Below, in pieces: positions 8,231 to 16,527 of a stretch of DNA of 64,000 bases. The stretch spans positions 62,001-126,000 of the forward strand of contig CALBDS010000053.1 in the NCBI GenBank assembly GCA_937927415.1. Direction: 5' to 3'. The stretch comes from an uncultured Rhodospirillaceae bacterium. Lineage in GTDB: Bacteria; Pseudomonadota; Alphaproteobacteria; Azospirillales; Azospirillaceae. The notes under the pieces are model-generated. The model was not told the origin of the DNA. It made no database searches and saw nothing but the letters and a program-made list of their open reading frames with translations. The position numbers and the translations under genes are program-made. The stretch's first letter is position 1; each line of letters begins with the position of its first letter.

Positions 8231-8533
8231 ATGGAATACGCCTTCACCGATGTGGATGGTGTCGAGGGCATCCTGTTGTCGGGGCGCTTCACCTATGACG
8301 ACAGCCGCAAATTTCACGACATGGTGGCCGATTGGGATTTCGGCCGCCGGCCCGATGTCCGGCTGGATTTCCGCTACCTGACCTTTCTTGATTCCACCGC
8401 CATCGGCATGCTGTTCATCCTGGCCAACCGCGCCCGCGACGCCCACGGCAGCGTCACCGTGATGAACGCCCAGCCCTACATCACCCAGACCATGAAGCGG
8501 GTGTCGCTGGACCAGTATGTGTTTATCCGGTGA
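8231..8533 (+). CDS. STAS-domain protein (anti-anti-sigma factor type)
   Basis: 100 residues forming a single STAS domain: VEGILLSGRFTY, DVRLDFRYLTFLDSTAIGML and VTVMNAQPYITQTMKRV. The serine in LDSTAIGML is at the position phosphorylated in SpoIIAA-type proteins. Partner-switching control of a kinase or a sigma/anti-sigma pair is the known family role; no partner gene is adjacent. The ATG at 8231 is preferred over an in-frame start at 8144 because the extra 29 residues do not belong to the fold and a G-rich ribosome site precedes 8231. Confidence 0.88.
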   Translation: MEYAFTDVDGVEGILLSGRFTYDDSRKFHDMVADWDFGRRPDVRLDFRYLTFLDSTAIGMLFILANRARDAHGSVTVMNAQPYITQTMKRVSLDQYVFIR

Positions 8534-8580
8534 TGGCGGGGGGATGACGGGCCGGCGGGATTCCCGGCCCCGAAACGCCG

Positions 8581-8606
8581 AAAGGCCCGCCGATGGCGGG
8601 CCTTTT
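8581..8606. terminator. Bidirectional terminator between the STAS gene and tRNA-Leu
   Basis: AAAGGCCCGCC, loop GAT, GGCGGGCCTTTT: an 11-base perfect stem with an A-run on one side and a T-run on the other. It can stop transcription of both the plus-strand STAS gene and the minus-strand tRNA gene. Confidence 0.88.
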
Positions 8607-8626
8607 CCGACACCCCTTGCGGGGGA

Positions 8627-8713
8627 TGGTGCGGTCGAGAAGACTCGAACTTCCACTCCGGTTAAGGAACAGCGACCTCAACGCTGCGCGTCTACCAATT
8701 CCGCCACGACCGC
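8627..8713 (-). tRNA. tRNA-Leu (anticodon GAG)
   Basis: 87 bases including an encoded 3' CCA. The acceptor stem GCGGTCG pairs with CGACCGC. The D-arm has GAATTGGTAGACGCG. The anticodon arm CAGCG-TTGAGGT-CGCTG puts GAG in the loop. A long class II variable arm follows, then the T-arm with GTTCGAGTC. The anticodon reads CUC and CUU leucine codons. It is a single gene. Confidence 0.97.
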
Positions 8714-8753
8714 ATCGTGGTTTCAACCCGTGCACTGCCCGGGTGGAGCGGGG

Positions 8754-8781
8754 AAATATCAGATCCCCGCGGCGGGATCAA
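8754..8781 (-). promoter_or_regulatory. Candidate promoter of tRNA-Leu
   Basis: Read on the minus strand: TTGATC, 16 bases, ATATTT, placed about 40 bases before the tRNA 5' end. This is a moderate match to a housekeeping sigma promoter, supported mainly by its position. Confidence 0.35.
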
Positions 8782-8863
8782 GACAAAAGAAATGCGGGCA
8801 TTCACCCAAGGCTCCGATTAAAATCACGGCCTTCCTCGGCATCCCCAGACGCGGCATCCCAGC

Positions 8864-9532
8864 ATGAGCGGTCCGGCCATCGAATGGCGCATCAGCGACG
8901 ACCCCGTTCCCTACCCTGACGCCCTGGCGGTGATGGACGCGCGGGTGGAGGCCATCCGCGCCGGCACCGCGCCGGAGATGGTGTGGCTGCTGGAGCATCC
9001 CCCCCTCTACACCGCCGGCACCAGCGCGCGGGACGAGGATCTGCTCGATCCCGACCGTTTCCCCGTCTACCGCAGCGGGCGGGGCGGGCAGTTCACCTAT
9101 CACGGGCCGGGCCAGCGGGTGGCTTATGTCATGCTGGACCTCAAGCGCCGCGGCGGCGACGTCCGCGCCTATGTCCGTGATCTGGAGGAATGGCTGATCC
9201 GGACCCTGGCCAGCGTCAACATCCGCGGCGAACGCCGGGACGGGCGGGTCGGCATCTGGGTGGACAAGCGCCCCTACGGCGGGTTGGAGGGGCAGGAGGA
9301 CAAGATCGCCGCCATCGGCGTGCGGGTGCGCCGCTGGGTCAGCTTCCACGGGGTGGCGCTGAACGTGGACCCCGACCTGACCCATTTCGGCGGCATCGTG
9401 CCCTGCGGCATCAGCCAGTACGGGGTGACCTCCATGGTGGCGCTGGGCCACCCGGTCACGCTGCCCGACGTGGATCTGGCGCTGATGCAGACTTGGGAAC
9501 AGGTGTTCGGGGACGCGGAAAACGGGGCGTAA
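8864..9532 (+). CDS. lipB: Lipoyl(octanoyl) transferase
   Basis: 222 residues, the usual length. LipB motifs are seen: RGGQFTYHGPGQRVAY near residue 72, EDKIAAIGVRV with the catalytic Lys near residue 145, FHGVALNV, and GIVPCGI with the catalytic Cys near residue 180. The enzyme transfers octanoyl groups from acyl-carrier protein to lipoyl domains of 2-oxoacid dehydrogenases and the glycine cleavage system. No strong ribosome site is visible before the ATG. No lipA is adjacent. Confidence 0.95.
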   Translation: MSGPAIEWRISDDPVPYPDALAVMDARVEAIRAGTAPEMVWLLEHPPLYTAGTSARDEDLLDPDRFPVYRSGRGGQFTYHGPGQRVAYVMLDLKRRGGDVRAYVRDLEEWLIRTLASVNIRGERRDGRVGIWVDKRPYGGLEGQEDKIAAIGVRVRRWVSFHGVALNVDPDLTHFGGIVPCGISQYGVTSMVALGHPVTLPDVDLALMQTWEQVFGDAENGA

Positions 9533-9546
9533 GGGGTAGGTTGCCC

Positions 9547-10083
9547 CTAATACCCGTTGTTCCGCCCGCTGCCGGAATTGGCGCCGGGCGGGGCGGGGGC
9601 CGCGGATCCGGCGGTGCCGGCATCGGGGGCCAGCGCCCGCAGCAGGTTGAGATCCTGGTTGTCGATGGCAATCACCATGCAGGCGGTGCTGTCGCCGTTG
9701 CGGAACAGATAGATCTTGCTCTTGTCCGCCTTCTTGTCCTGATCGACGAGATTGAGGCCGTGGCCGAAGGCCACCCCCAGCACCTCTCCCTTGAAAATGG
9801 CGCGGAAACGCTTGGGCAACTGTTCGCGGAACCGCCGCTCGGCGCAGGCATCCGACAGGGGTTTGACCACCGTGCCGAACTTCCGCCAATCCTCGTTGGA
9901 CCGCACGATCACCAGTTGCGGCGGCAGGGGAAAGCGCATCACCGGCGGGGCCAGCGGCAGGTTGTAGCCGCCCGGCGGCACCGGTGCCTGATGGCCGGGG
10001 CTGGTGCGCTCCAGCGGTGTCTGTGCCGCCACGGGCAGCACCGGCAGCAGCGCCAGGAAAAGGGCAAGGATCGACCGCATCAT
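9547..10083 (-). CDS. Exported hypothetical protein
   Basis: 178 residues from the ATG two bases after the xerC stop; a TTG two codons earlier is also open. A signal peptide is clear (ILALFLALLPVLPVAAQ). The mature part has PPQLVIVRSNEDWRKFGTVV, a pair of cysteines about 57 residues apart and a Gly/Ser/Pro-rich tail. I recognise no family. Tight spacing to xerC suggests the two are cotranscribed. Confidence 0.75.
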   Translation of the reverse strand: MMRSILALFLALLPVLPVAAQTPLERTSPGHQAPVPPGGYNLPLAPPVMRFPLPPQLVIVRSNEDWRKFGTVVKPLSDACAERRFREQLPKRFRAIFKGEVLGVAFGHGLNLVDQDKKADKSKIYLFRNGDSTACMVIAIDNQDLNLLRALAPDAGTAGSAAPAPPGANSGSGRNNGY

Positions 10084-10085
10084 TC

Positions 10086-11090
10086 TCAAACAGTCGGGGT
10101 TCCGTCGGGGGATTCCAAGGGGGGATCCGTCCGTTTCCGCGCCCGCGGATGGGCGGCGTTGTAGACCGCCAGCAGCCGTTCGCTTTCCACCTCGGTGTAA
10201 CGCTGGGTGGTGGACAGGGAGGCGTGGCCCAGCAACTCCTGAATCGCCCGCAGGTCGGCGCCGTCGTTCAGCAGGTGGGTGGCAAAGCTGTGGCGCAGCG
10301 CATGGGGGGTGAGGGAGTCCGGCAGCCCCAGCAACCGGCGCAGGTCCGCCATCGCCCGCTGGGCCACCGCCGGCGCCAGCCGCTTGCCGCGCGCCCCCAG
10401 AAACAGCGGGCCGTCCGGCCCCGGATCATAGGGGCATTGGGCGAGATAGGCGTCCACCGCCGCCGTCACCGCCGGCAGCACCGGCACCACCCGTTCCTTG
10501 CGCCCCTTGCCCAGCACCCGCAGGGTGTCGCCGGTGGGTGCGGCGCGGCGGTCGAGCGCCAGCGCCTCGCCGATGCGCAGGCCGCAGCCGTACAGCAGGG
10601 TGAACAGCGCCCGGTTGCGGGCGGCGATCCATGGCTCGTCCACCTCGTCGCCCGCCGCCTCCATCACGCGGGCGGCGTCGGGTTCGGCCAGGGGGCGGGG
10701 GGCGGGCCGGCGCACCTTGGGCGTTGCCAACTGGCCGATGGCCGGGTTGTGCAGCCGCCCGCTGCGGTCCAGCCAGCGGAACAGGTTGCGCACCGCCGCC
10801 AGCTCCCGCGCCCGGCTGGCCGCGGTCAGACCGTCCATGGCCCGGCGTGACAGCCATGCGCGGAAATCCCGTCCCTCCAGCGCCCCCAGAACCGCCAGCG
10901 ACGGCGGCGTGCCGCCGCGGTATTCGGTGATGAAGCTCAAGAACAGCGCCACATCGGCGGTGTAGGCGGACAGGGTGTGCGGCGACATCCCCCGCTCATG
11001 GCCCAGCCACCGCTGCCATGCCGCCAGCGCATCGCACACATCGTCCCTTGCGGAAAAACCCAGAATCCCGGCAGCCTTGGTCTTGCCCAT
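10086..11090 (-). CDS. xerC: Tyrosine recombinase XerC
   Basis: 334 residues. The N-terminal SAM-like DNA-binding domain (LGHERGMSPHTLSAYTADV) is followed by the catalytic domain. Its active-site residues are R in CGLRIGEAL, K in GKGRKERVVPV, HxxR in HALRHSFATH, H in LGHASLSTTQ, and the nucleophile in RYTEV. It resolves chromosome dimers at dif together with XerD and FtsK; ftsK lies far downstream at 52.9 kb. The start at 11090 has AAGGA eight bases upstream. The in-frame extension to 11204 has no family similarity. Confidence 0.92.
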   Translation of the reverse strand: MGKTKAAGILGFSARDDVCDALAAWQRWLGHERGMSPHTLSAYTADVALFLSFITEYRGGTPPSLAVLGALEGRDFRAWLSRRAMDGLTAASRARELAAVRNLFRWLDRSGRLHNPAIGQLATPKVRRPAPRPLAEPDAARVMEAAGDEVDEPWIAARNRALFTLLYGCGLRIGEALALDRRAAPTGDTLRVLGKGRKERVVPVLPAVTAAVDAYLAQCPYDPGPDGPLFLGARGKRLAPAVAQRAMADLRRLLGLPDSLTPHALRHSFATHLLNDGADLRAIQELLGHASLSTTQRYTEVESERLLAVYNAAHPRARKRTDPPLESPDGTPTV

Positions 11091-11474
11091 TGGTCGTATT
11101 CCTTTTGGGGGCCGCCATTCCGCCTTTCGAGGGATCGGCCGCTCCGGTCGATGGTAGCATGGCTGAACAAGAATGCGGCATTCGGTCCGAAGGGGCGGGC
11201 ACAAACGCCGGGGCTGCGGCGTTCATGCCCGTGAAGGGAGCGGGGCAGACGATCGACCCGCCGCCGCCTTCCCACCGCTTGAAGCGGCGCCAAGCCGTCC
11301 AATGTCTTCATCAGGGAGCGTCACGCCAGGCATTTTCCTGTGGCCATGGCCGTGGAGGTTCGCTTGTTCAATCCGCTGATTACCGCAACTGCCGGTTGGT
11401 CTGCTGCCGTTGAAGAACGGTCCAAACGCCTGCTGTCATATCAGGTGGGGACCGAAGAGGGAGGAGGCCGCCCC
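11091..11474. other. Intergenic region between divergent xerC and a hypothetical gene
   Basis: About 380 bases. Frames are open on both strands, but codon use is unlike the neighbours and no ribosome site or family motif is seen. If the hypothetical gene to the right starts at its earlier ATG (11346), the region is shorter. Promoters for both flanking genes are expected here, but none is clear. Confidence 0.5.
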
Positions 11475-11762
11475 GTGCGCATTTCCACCCTGTTCGTGCG
11501 CCGTGATCTCGACCCGGTGAACACCGCCCGGTATCTGATGGTGCTGCCGCCGTTGCAGGCCATCGGCGAACTGGCCCGCCTGTTGTCGGGCTGCACCATC
11601 GACGACACCCCCTGTCCCGCCCCCGGCGCCATTGCGCGGGCGGCGCTGGCCTATGCCGGGCGGGCGGTGGACATCGACGCCATCCACCCCGAACGCCGCT
11701 TTGTCCTGTCGATCCTGGCGGCGCTGGCCGGGTTGTTTCACCGGCTGGGCGGGTCGTCGTGA
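11475..11762 (+). CDS. Hypothetical protein, 95 residues
   Basis: A GTG start is chosen because GGAGG at 11463-11467 lies seven bases before it, and codon use becomes typical of the genome only from here. An ATG at 11346 would add 43 residues of atypical composition. The protein (RISTLFVRRDLDPVNTARYL and then Leu/Ala-rich helices) has no recognisable domain or membrane segment. It precedes a CheY-like gene by 133 bases, without evident linkage. Confidence 0.6.
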   Translation: MRISTLFVRRDLDPVNTARYLMVLPPLQAIGELARLLSGCTIDDTPCPAPGAIARAALAYAGRAVDIDAIHPERRFVLSILAALAGLFHRLGGSS

Positions 11763-11895
11763 CAGGCGGCGGGTTTTTTCTGAACAAATAAACATAAGTT
11801 TTATGACCGGGTTCCTGCCTCTGATCCAAGGTTAGGGGCAGAGAAATCCCGTCATCGTCTTGACGCGGCGTGGTTGCTGCGGAAAGATTGAGCCT

Positions 11896-12306
11896 ATGGA
11901 ACCGAAAAACATCGACTATGAACGGTTTGGAGTCCTCGTTATCGAGGATCAGCCCTTTGTCCGCCGGACGATCATGCAGATCCTGATGCAGATTGGCTTC
12001 CGCCGCATCGGGGAAGCGGACAACGGCGAAACCGGTATGCAGGAATGCATCCGTTCCGCGCCCGACCTGATTATCTGCGACATCGATATGAAGCCGGTCA
12101 GCGGTCTGCAGTTCCTCGAACGGCTGCGCGGGGCGGAAGCGGCGGTGGACAGCCGCACGCCGGTGGTCTTTCTGACCAACCACACCGAATCCGACATCGT
12201 GAAAAAGGCCATGGCGCTGGGCGTCAACGCCTTTGTGGTCAAGCCGCCGTCCATGACCGCGCTGAAGGAACGGGTGGACCGGCTGCTGCCGGCCCTGGCG
12301 CCCTGA
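11896..12306 (+). CDS. CheY-like single-domain response regulator
   Basis: 136 residues, essentially one receiver domain: acidic patch VLVIEDQPF, phospho-acceptor Asp in ICDIDMKPVSG, Thr in VVFLTNHTESD, and Lys in FVVKPPS. There is no output domain. Phosphotransfer by an unlinked histidine kinase is expected. The gene converges with nifQ, leaving three bases between the stop codons. Confidence 0.92.
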   Translation: MEPKNIDYERFGVLVIEDQPFVRRTIMQILMQIGFRRIGEADNGETGMQECIRSAPDLIICDIDMKPVSGLQFLERLRGAEAAVDSRTPVVFLTNHTESDIVKKAMALGVNAFVVKPPSMTALKERVDRLLPALAP

Positions 12307-12309
12307 TGC

Positions 12310-12957
12310 TTACCCTTTGAGGGGGTTGCCTGTTTCACCGCCGAAACAGGCGTCGTGATCGTCGCACGACTCGCAGTTGGGTGATTTGCACAGCAGGAAG
12401 CCTTCGCGCTGGCAAAGTTGGCGGTAGAAGAACTTCTTCCACTTCATATCGCCGCTGTTGGCCGCCACCAGGGCGGGGAAATGGCGGCGGAACAGGGTGG
12501 TCAGGTCGCTGCGCCCGGCAAAGCCCATGTCCTGCCACAGATGGTTCGGGGCGTTGCAGCGGCGGGCGACGATGGCGGCCAGCCATTCCTCCTCGATCCC
12601 GCAGCCGGCGCGGTGTTCCAGGATCATCGCCCGCAGGTCCGGCTCCTCGTATGTCTCTTCGCCGGTGTCGCCGCCGTCGGGCAGGGCCGCCACCCGGTCC
12701 GCCATGGCGGGCACATGGCGCGCCGCCAGCTGTTCCAGTGTGGCCCGCGGCAGGCCTGTGGCGTGGGTCAGCGGGCGGGGTTCGTCGGCGGCCAGCGCCA
12801 GGATGCGGCTGAACAGATAGGCGTCCGATACCCCATCCAGCGAAAACGGCGGGGTGGTGGAGCGGCTGTCCGCCACGGAACGGCGAGAGACGAAAAGCGT
12901 CTGGGTGCTGTCCAGTTTCCGTACAATCATCGGACGATCCTGTGCAGAAACATTCAT
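12310..12957 (-). CDS. nifQ: Nitrogen fixation protein NifQ
   Basis: 215 residues. The C-terminal region is diagnostic: MKWKKFFYRQLCQREGF followed by the cysteine set C-x4-C-x2-C-x5-C in LCKSPNCESCDDHDACF. NifQ carries a Mo-Fe-S cluster and donates molybdenum to FeMo-cofactor assembly on NifEN. No other nif gene is in this window, so it is an isolated nif locus here. I looked for a -24/-12 sigma54 promoter in the 150 bases upstream and did not find a convincing one. An internal ATG at residue 10 is an alternative start. Confidence 0.9.
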   Translation of the reverse strand: MNVSAQDRPMIVRKLDSTQTLFVSRRSVADSRSTTPPFSLDGVSDAYLFSRILALAADEPRPLTHATGLPRATLEQLAARHVPAMADRVAALPDGGDTGEETYEEPDLRAMILEHRAGCGIEEEWLAAIVARRCNAPNHLWQDMGFAGRSDLTTLFRRHFPALVAANSGDMKWKKFFYRQLCQREGFLLCKSPNCESCDDHDACFGGETGNPLKG

Positions 12958-13108
12958 GCGAACGTCATATTATCCTGCCTGAGTTCGCGGATGCAGCAAA
13001 GCCTTTTCCGCCGGGGTGCCTGGGATTTTTCGGAGACGCAGGGCTTGCGGGCCGGGTGTCGGGCCGACACAATTCCGGTGGAACGGCGAACGAACAGGGA
13101 TAGCCGCC

Positions 13109-13528
13109 ATGCGTCAGGCCATGACCACGCTGAACGTCGCCACCCGCGGCCAGGGGCTGGTGGAAATCACCGCCCCCGTGGTGCGCTGGGTGGCGGGGCA
13201 GGGGATTGCCGAGGGGCTGCTGACCCTCTATTGCCGCCACACCTCCGCCTCGCTGGTGATCCAGGAGAACGCCGATTCCGACGTGCGCGGCGATCTGGAG
13301 CGGTTCTTCAAGCGGCTGGTGCGCGAAGATCCCAGCCTCTACGAACACACGATGGAGGGGGCGGACGACATGCCGGCCCACATCCGCAGCGCCCTGACCG
13401 CCGTCAGCCTGTCCATCCCCGTCAGCGGCGGCCGTCCGGTGTTGGGCACATGGCAGGGGGTTTATCTGTTTGAGCACCGTGCGCGGCCCCATGACCGGCA
13501 GGTGGTGGCGCATCTCTTGGGGGAATAA
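13109..13528 (+). CDS. yjbQ: YjbQ family protein (secondary thiamine-phosphate synthase type)
   Basis: 139 residues covering the UPF0047 domain: LLTLYCRHTSASLVIQENAD with conserved His near residue 46, and GTWQGVYLFEHR at the end. Family members show weak thiamine-phosphate synthase activity; the physiological role is unclear. ACAGGGA lies eight bases before the ATG. A dispersed double-hairpin repeat follows directly and separates it from the convergent transglycosylase gene. Confidence 0.88.
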   Translation: MRQAMTTLNVATRGQGLVEITAPVVRWVAGQGIAEGLLTLYCRHTSASLVIQENADSDVRGDLERFFKRLVREDPSLYEHTMEGADDMPAHIRSALTAVSLSIPVSGGRPVLGTWQGVYLFEHRARPHDRQVVAHLLGE

Positions 13529-13540
13529 AGAGGGGCGTTG

Positions 13541-13597
13541 TCAGGGGGCTTTGCCCCCCGACACCCTCCAGCAAGGGCCGAAGGCCCTTGCATCCCA
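13541..13597. repeat. Dispersed double-hairpin repeat, family A, copy 1
   Basis: Two adjacent palindromes, CAGGGGGCTTTGCCCCC and AAGGGCCGAAGGCCCTT, joined by a short linker. The reverse complement recurs at 46161-46220 with only a few differences. Both copies lie between convergent genes, so terminator-like use is plausible. Confidence 0.85.
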
Positions 13598-13598
13598 T

Positions 13599-14891
13599 TC
13601 AGGAGGCTTGGCGCAGGCGTTCGAGCAGGGATTTGGTGACGAAACCGTCGGGGGTTAGGCCGGCGGCGGTCTGGAAGCGGCGGGCGGCGGTGCGGGTGGC
13701 CGCACCGATGATGCCGTCCACCGTTCCCGGCTCGTAGCCCAGGGTCGCCAGGCGTTGCTGCAGTTCAAGCCGCTCGTCCTTGGACAGGGGCTGTTCGTGG
13801 CGCGGCCAGGAGGCCGTCACGCCGCTGCGTCCGGCCATGCGGTCGGCCAGCAGCGCCACCGCCAGCGCGTAGCTGGTGGACGGGTTGTAGCGCATGATGG
13901 CGCGGAAGTTTTCCCGCACCAGGAACGCCGGCCCCTCGGCCCCGGCCAGCAGCAGGATCGACGCGGGCGTGCCGTCGCCCTCCGGCTCGGTGCCGTTCAT
14001 CAGCCGCACGCCCATGCGGCGCCATTCCGACACCGGCTTGGTGATGGTCAATTCGGCCTGATCGTAGGGGAAACCGGCGGGCAACCGCACCTCGTCGCCC
14101 CAGCGTTCGCCCGGCTGCCAGTTGTTGCCGCGCACGAAGCGGGCGGTGGACGCCAGCACGTCGGGCATGCTGTTCCAGATGTCGCGGCGCCCGTCGCTGT
14201 CCTCGTCCACCGCGTAACGCTGGAAAATGGTCGGCATGAACTGGGTCTGGCCCATGGCCCCGGCCCACGATCCGGTCATGCGCTCCGGCGCGATGTCGCC
14301 CGAATCGAGGATCTTCAGCGCCACCAGCAGTTCGGAGCGGAAATACGACGCCCGCCGCCCGTTGAAGGCCAGCGTGGTCAGGGCGTCCACCACCGGGAAG
14401 GTGCCGGTGTCGCGCCCGAAATCGCTTTCCACCCCCCAGAAGGCGGCCAGGATTTCCGACGGAACCCCGTATTCCCGCGACACCCGCGTGAACAGGGCGG
14501 CGTTTTCCTGGATCTTGCCCCGGCCCTTCTGCACGCGGGCGTCGGACACGGCGCTGTCCAGATAGCTCCACACCATGCGGGTGAATTCCGGCTGGCTGGA
14601 ATCCAGCTCGATGATGCGGTCGGACAGGCGCACGCGGGCAAAGGCGCGGTCCACCGTCGCCGGGCGGATGCCCTGGGCCACCGCTTCGGCCTTCAGGCCT
14701 GCCAGCCATTCGCTGAAATTCTGCGTCTGGGCGGGCGGGGCGGGCTTGGCCGCGGTGCCCTTGGGCGGCGGGGCGGCGGCGGTGGGCAGGGTCGCGGTGG
14801 TCTGGCAGCCGGCCAGGACCACGGCCCCCAGACACGCGCGCAGCGCCGCCGAACGGGCGGCCCGAATCAGCATGGGACGGACGACTCGCAT
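13599..14891 (-). CDS. Lytic murein transglycosylase (MltB family) with peptidoglycan-binding domain, lipoprotein
   Basis: 430 residues. A lipobox LAGC follows a hydrophobic segment, so it is probably anchored to the outer membrane as a lipoprotein. The catalytic domain contains FWGVESDFGR with the catalytic Glu, WAGAMGQTQFMP and DIWNSMPDVLASTARF, typical of MltB. The last 60 residues form a PG-binding-1 domain (LATLGYEPGTVDGIIGAATRTA). It cleaves murein glycan strands with formation of 1,6-anhydro-MurNAc. A second ATG (MLIRAARS) six codons in is an alternative start. Confidence 0.92.
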   Translation of the reverse strand: MRVVRPMLIRAARSAALRACLGAVVLAGCQTTATLPTAAAPPPKGTAAKPAPPAQTQNFSEWLAGLKAEAVAQGIRPATVDRAFARVRLSDRIIELDSSQPEFTRMVWSYLDSAVSDARVQKGRGKIQENAALFTRVSREYGVPSEILAAFWGVESDFGRDTGTFPVVDALTTLAFNGRRASYFRSELLVALKILDSGDIAPERMTGSWAGAMGQTQFMPTIFQRYAVDEDSDGRRDIWNSMPDVLASTARFVRGNNWQPGERWGDEVRLPAGFPYDQAELTITKPVSEWRRMGVRLMNGTEPEGDGTPASILLLAGAEGPAFLVRENFRAIMRYNPSTSYALAVALLADRMAGRSGVTASWPRHEQPLSKDERLELQQRLATLGYEPGTVDGIIGAATRTAARRFQTAAGLTPDGFVTKSLLERLRQAS

Positions 14892-15124
14892 TCGTTCTTC
14901 ACCGGATGATGGATGGTGCCGGATGGCGGCGATGCTATCCCGATACAGGCGGTTTGGGCAAAAAAACGAAAACCGCCCGCCGGCCTATCGCCGATGGGCG
15001 GTTCATTCGTACCGGGCTTCGGGGTGTCCCAAATTCATGGGCCGCGGACAGCACCCGCCGCAAGGGCGAGCCGTTTCCGGCGGCCGATCCCGTCGGGGGC
15101 CGTTACCGGCCCCCGCAACCCGGA

Positions 15125-15424
15125 TCAGGCGGCAGCAGCCTGCTTTTCCTGCGCCTTGGCGATGCGGCGCTTCAGACGGCGCGCATCCTGGCTGAGAACA
15201 GCGTCCTTGGCGTCCAGCAGAAAGGCGTCCAGGCCGCCCTTGTGCTCGATCGAGCGGATGGCAGCCACCGACAAGCGCAGGCGGACCGGCTGGCCGAGCG
15301 CGTCGCTCAGCAGAGAGGTTTCCTGCAGGTTCGGCTGGAAGCGCCGACGGGACTTGTTGTTGGCGTGGCTGACGTTGTTGCCAAACTGCGTGCCCTTACC
15401 GGTCACGGAGCACCGACGAGCCAT
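15125..15424 (-). CDS. rpmB: 50S ribosomal protein L28
   Basis: 99 residues. It begins MARRCSVTGKGTQFGNNVSH and continues NNKSRRRFQPNLQ, the conserved L28 N-terminus. The alanine-rich tail is common in alphaproteobacteria. The longer in-frame start at 15475 is rejected because L28 starts at MARRC. A G+C-rich hairpin (GGGGGCCG, TTAC, CGGCCCCC near 15095-15114) lies just downstream. Confidence 0.97.
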   Translation of the reverse strand: MARRCSVTGKGTQFGNNVSHANNKSRRRFQPNLQETSLLSDALGQPVRLRLSVAAIRSIEHKGGLDAFLLDAKDAVLSQDARRLKRRIAKAQEKQAAAA

Positions 15425-15589
15425 CGGTCTATTCCTTATCAAATTGCAAACGAAGCCCGGTTTCGGGCAGCGCACTGCCCGAAGAGGGCGGCGTTATAGT
15501 CGATCCGGCGCGCATCCGTCAAGATGAGGAGAGACGGAAACGGTGCTTTGCGCGCCGGTCGGCTGGGTTCACACGGCAAAACCGGCGGA

Positions 15590-16354
15590 TCAGTGGGCCG
15601 GGGCCGGCTTGGAACGCGGGTTGGAACGGCCGCCGCGGGGGGCCTTGCCGCGGGACGGACGGGCCGACACCGCCGCCGGAGCCGGCACCGCCGGGGCGCC
15701 ATCCAGCGCCGCTGCCACCGCTTCGGCCGGCGACACCGCGTCTTCGGCGGCCGGAGTCTCGTCCGCTTCAGCTTCGACCGCTTCAGCTTCGATCACCGGA
15801 GTCTCGGCCACCGGAGTCTCGACCGCCGGGGCTTCGGCGGGGGCTTCCTCGGCGGCGGCTTCCACCGCTTCCGCCACGGGCGCCGGTTCCTCGTCCACCG
15901 CCGGGGCGGGGGCTTCGGTCACGATTTCCACCGGCGCCGGGGCCGGTTCGGGGGCGGCTTCCACCACCGGCGCCGGAGCGACCGGGGTCGGAGCCGGGGC
16001 AGCCACCGGAGCCGGGGCCACGCTGTCGGCGGGGGCTGCGGCCACCGGGCCGACCGGGGCGGTCACTTCCGCCACCAGCTTGCCGGACAGTTCGATGAAG
16101 GCGCGCAGGTCGTCGGCCAGACGGGTGGAGGCGTGGTCGAACAGCTCACGCTGCAGCGCCACCAGATCGGCCTGGGTGCGGCATTTGCCAAGCTCGCTCA
16201 CCAGCCGGGCGGTTTCCCCGGCCGAGTTGGTCAGCCCCGCCAGCCAGCGGCGGTAGCCGTCCTGCACCACGCCGGCCACGCGGGCCGACCGTACGGCCCC
16301 AGCACTGGCGTATTGGCCCAGAGCCGAGGGAGTGAGAAAGGGATGGGTGGTCAT
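15590..16354 (-). CDS. Phasin-family protein with long Ala/Pro/Glu-rich tail
   Basis: 254 residues. The first 100 residues are helical and phasin-like (GYRRWLAGLTNSAGETARLV, CRTQADLVALQRELFDHAST). From about residue 105 to the end the chain is a low-complexity Ala/Pro/Glu/Val repeat, closing with a basic stretch (RPSRGKAPRGGRSNPRSK) that could bind nucleic acid. Phasins coat polyhydroxyalkanoate granules. The bipartite layout recalls granule proteins that also bind DNA, but this is inference. A PhaR-like palindrome lies about 175 bases upstream. The 232 bases upstream contain no gene. Confidence 0.75.
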   Translation of the reverse strand: MTTHPFLTPSALGQYASAGAVRSARVAGVVQDGYRRWLAGLTNSAGETARLVSELGKCRTQADLVALQRELFDHASTRLADDLRAFIELSGKLVAEVTAPVGPVAAAPADSVAPAPVAAPAPTPVAPAPVVEAAPEPAPAPVEIVTEAPAPAVDEEPAPVAEAVEAAAEEAPAEAPAVETPVAETPVIEAEAVEAEADETPAAEDAVSPAEAVAAALDGAPAVPAPAAVSARPSRGKAPRGGRSNPRSKPAPAH

Positions 16355-16527
16355 TGCAGTCTCCCGAAACCTTGATCCGGCGGGGGCGGTCCCGTGGGGC
16401 ACGGGACGTCCCGGCAGGCGCCTCGGAAGAACGGCGGATAGGCTCCGGTCCAAGCGCCGCCATCGGCGAAACCCCGTTTTCGCTGCCCAAAGAGTATGCA
16501 TGGGACAGGGGCGATGCAACGGTATTT

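Noticed and set aside
8627..8713. tRNA-Leu as a genomic-island attachment site
   Set aside because: No integrase lies next to it and no repeat of the tRNA 3' end was noticed nearby; xerC at 10-11 kb is the housekeeping recombinase.
12958..13108. A possible NifA/sigma54 promoter for nifQ
   Set aside because: I looked for TGT-N10-ACA and GG-N10-GC patterns in the minus strand upstream of nifQ and found no acceptable match.
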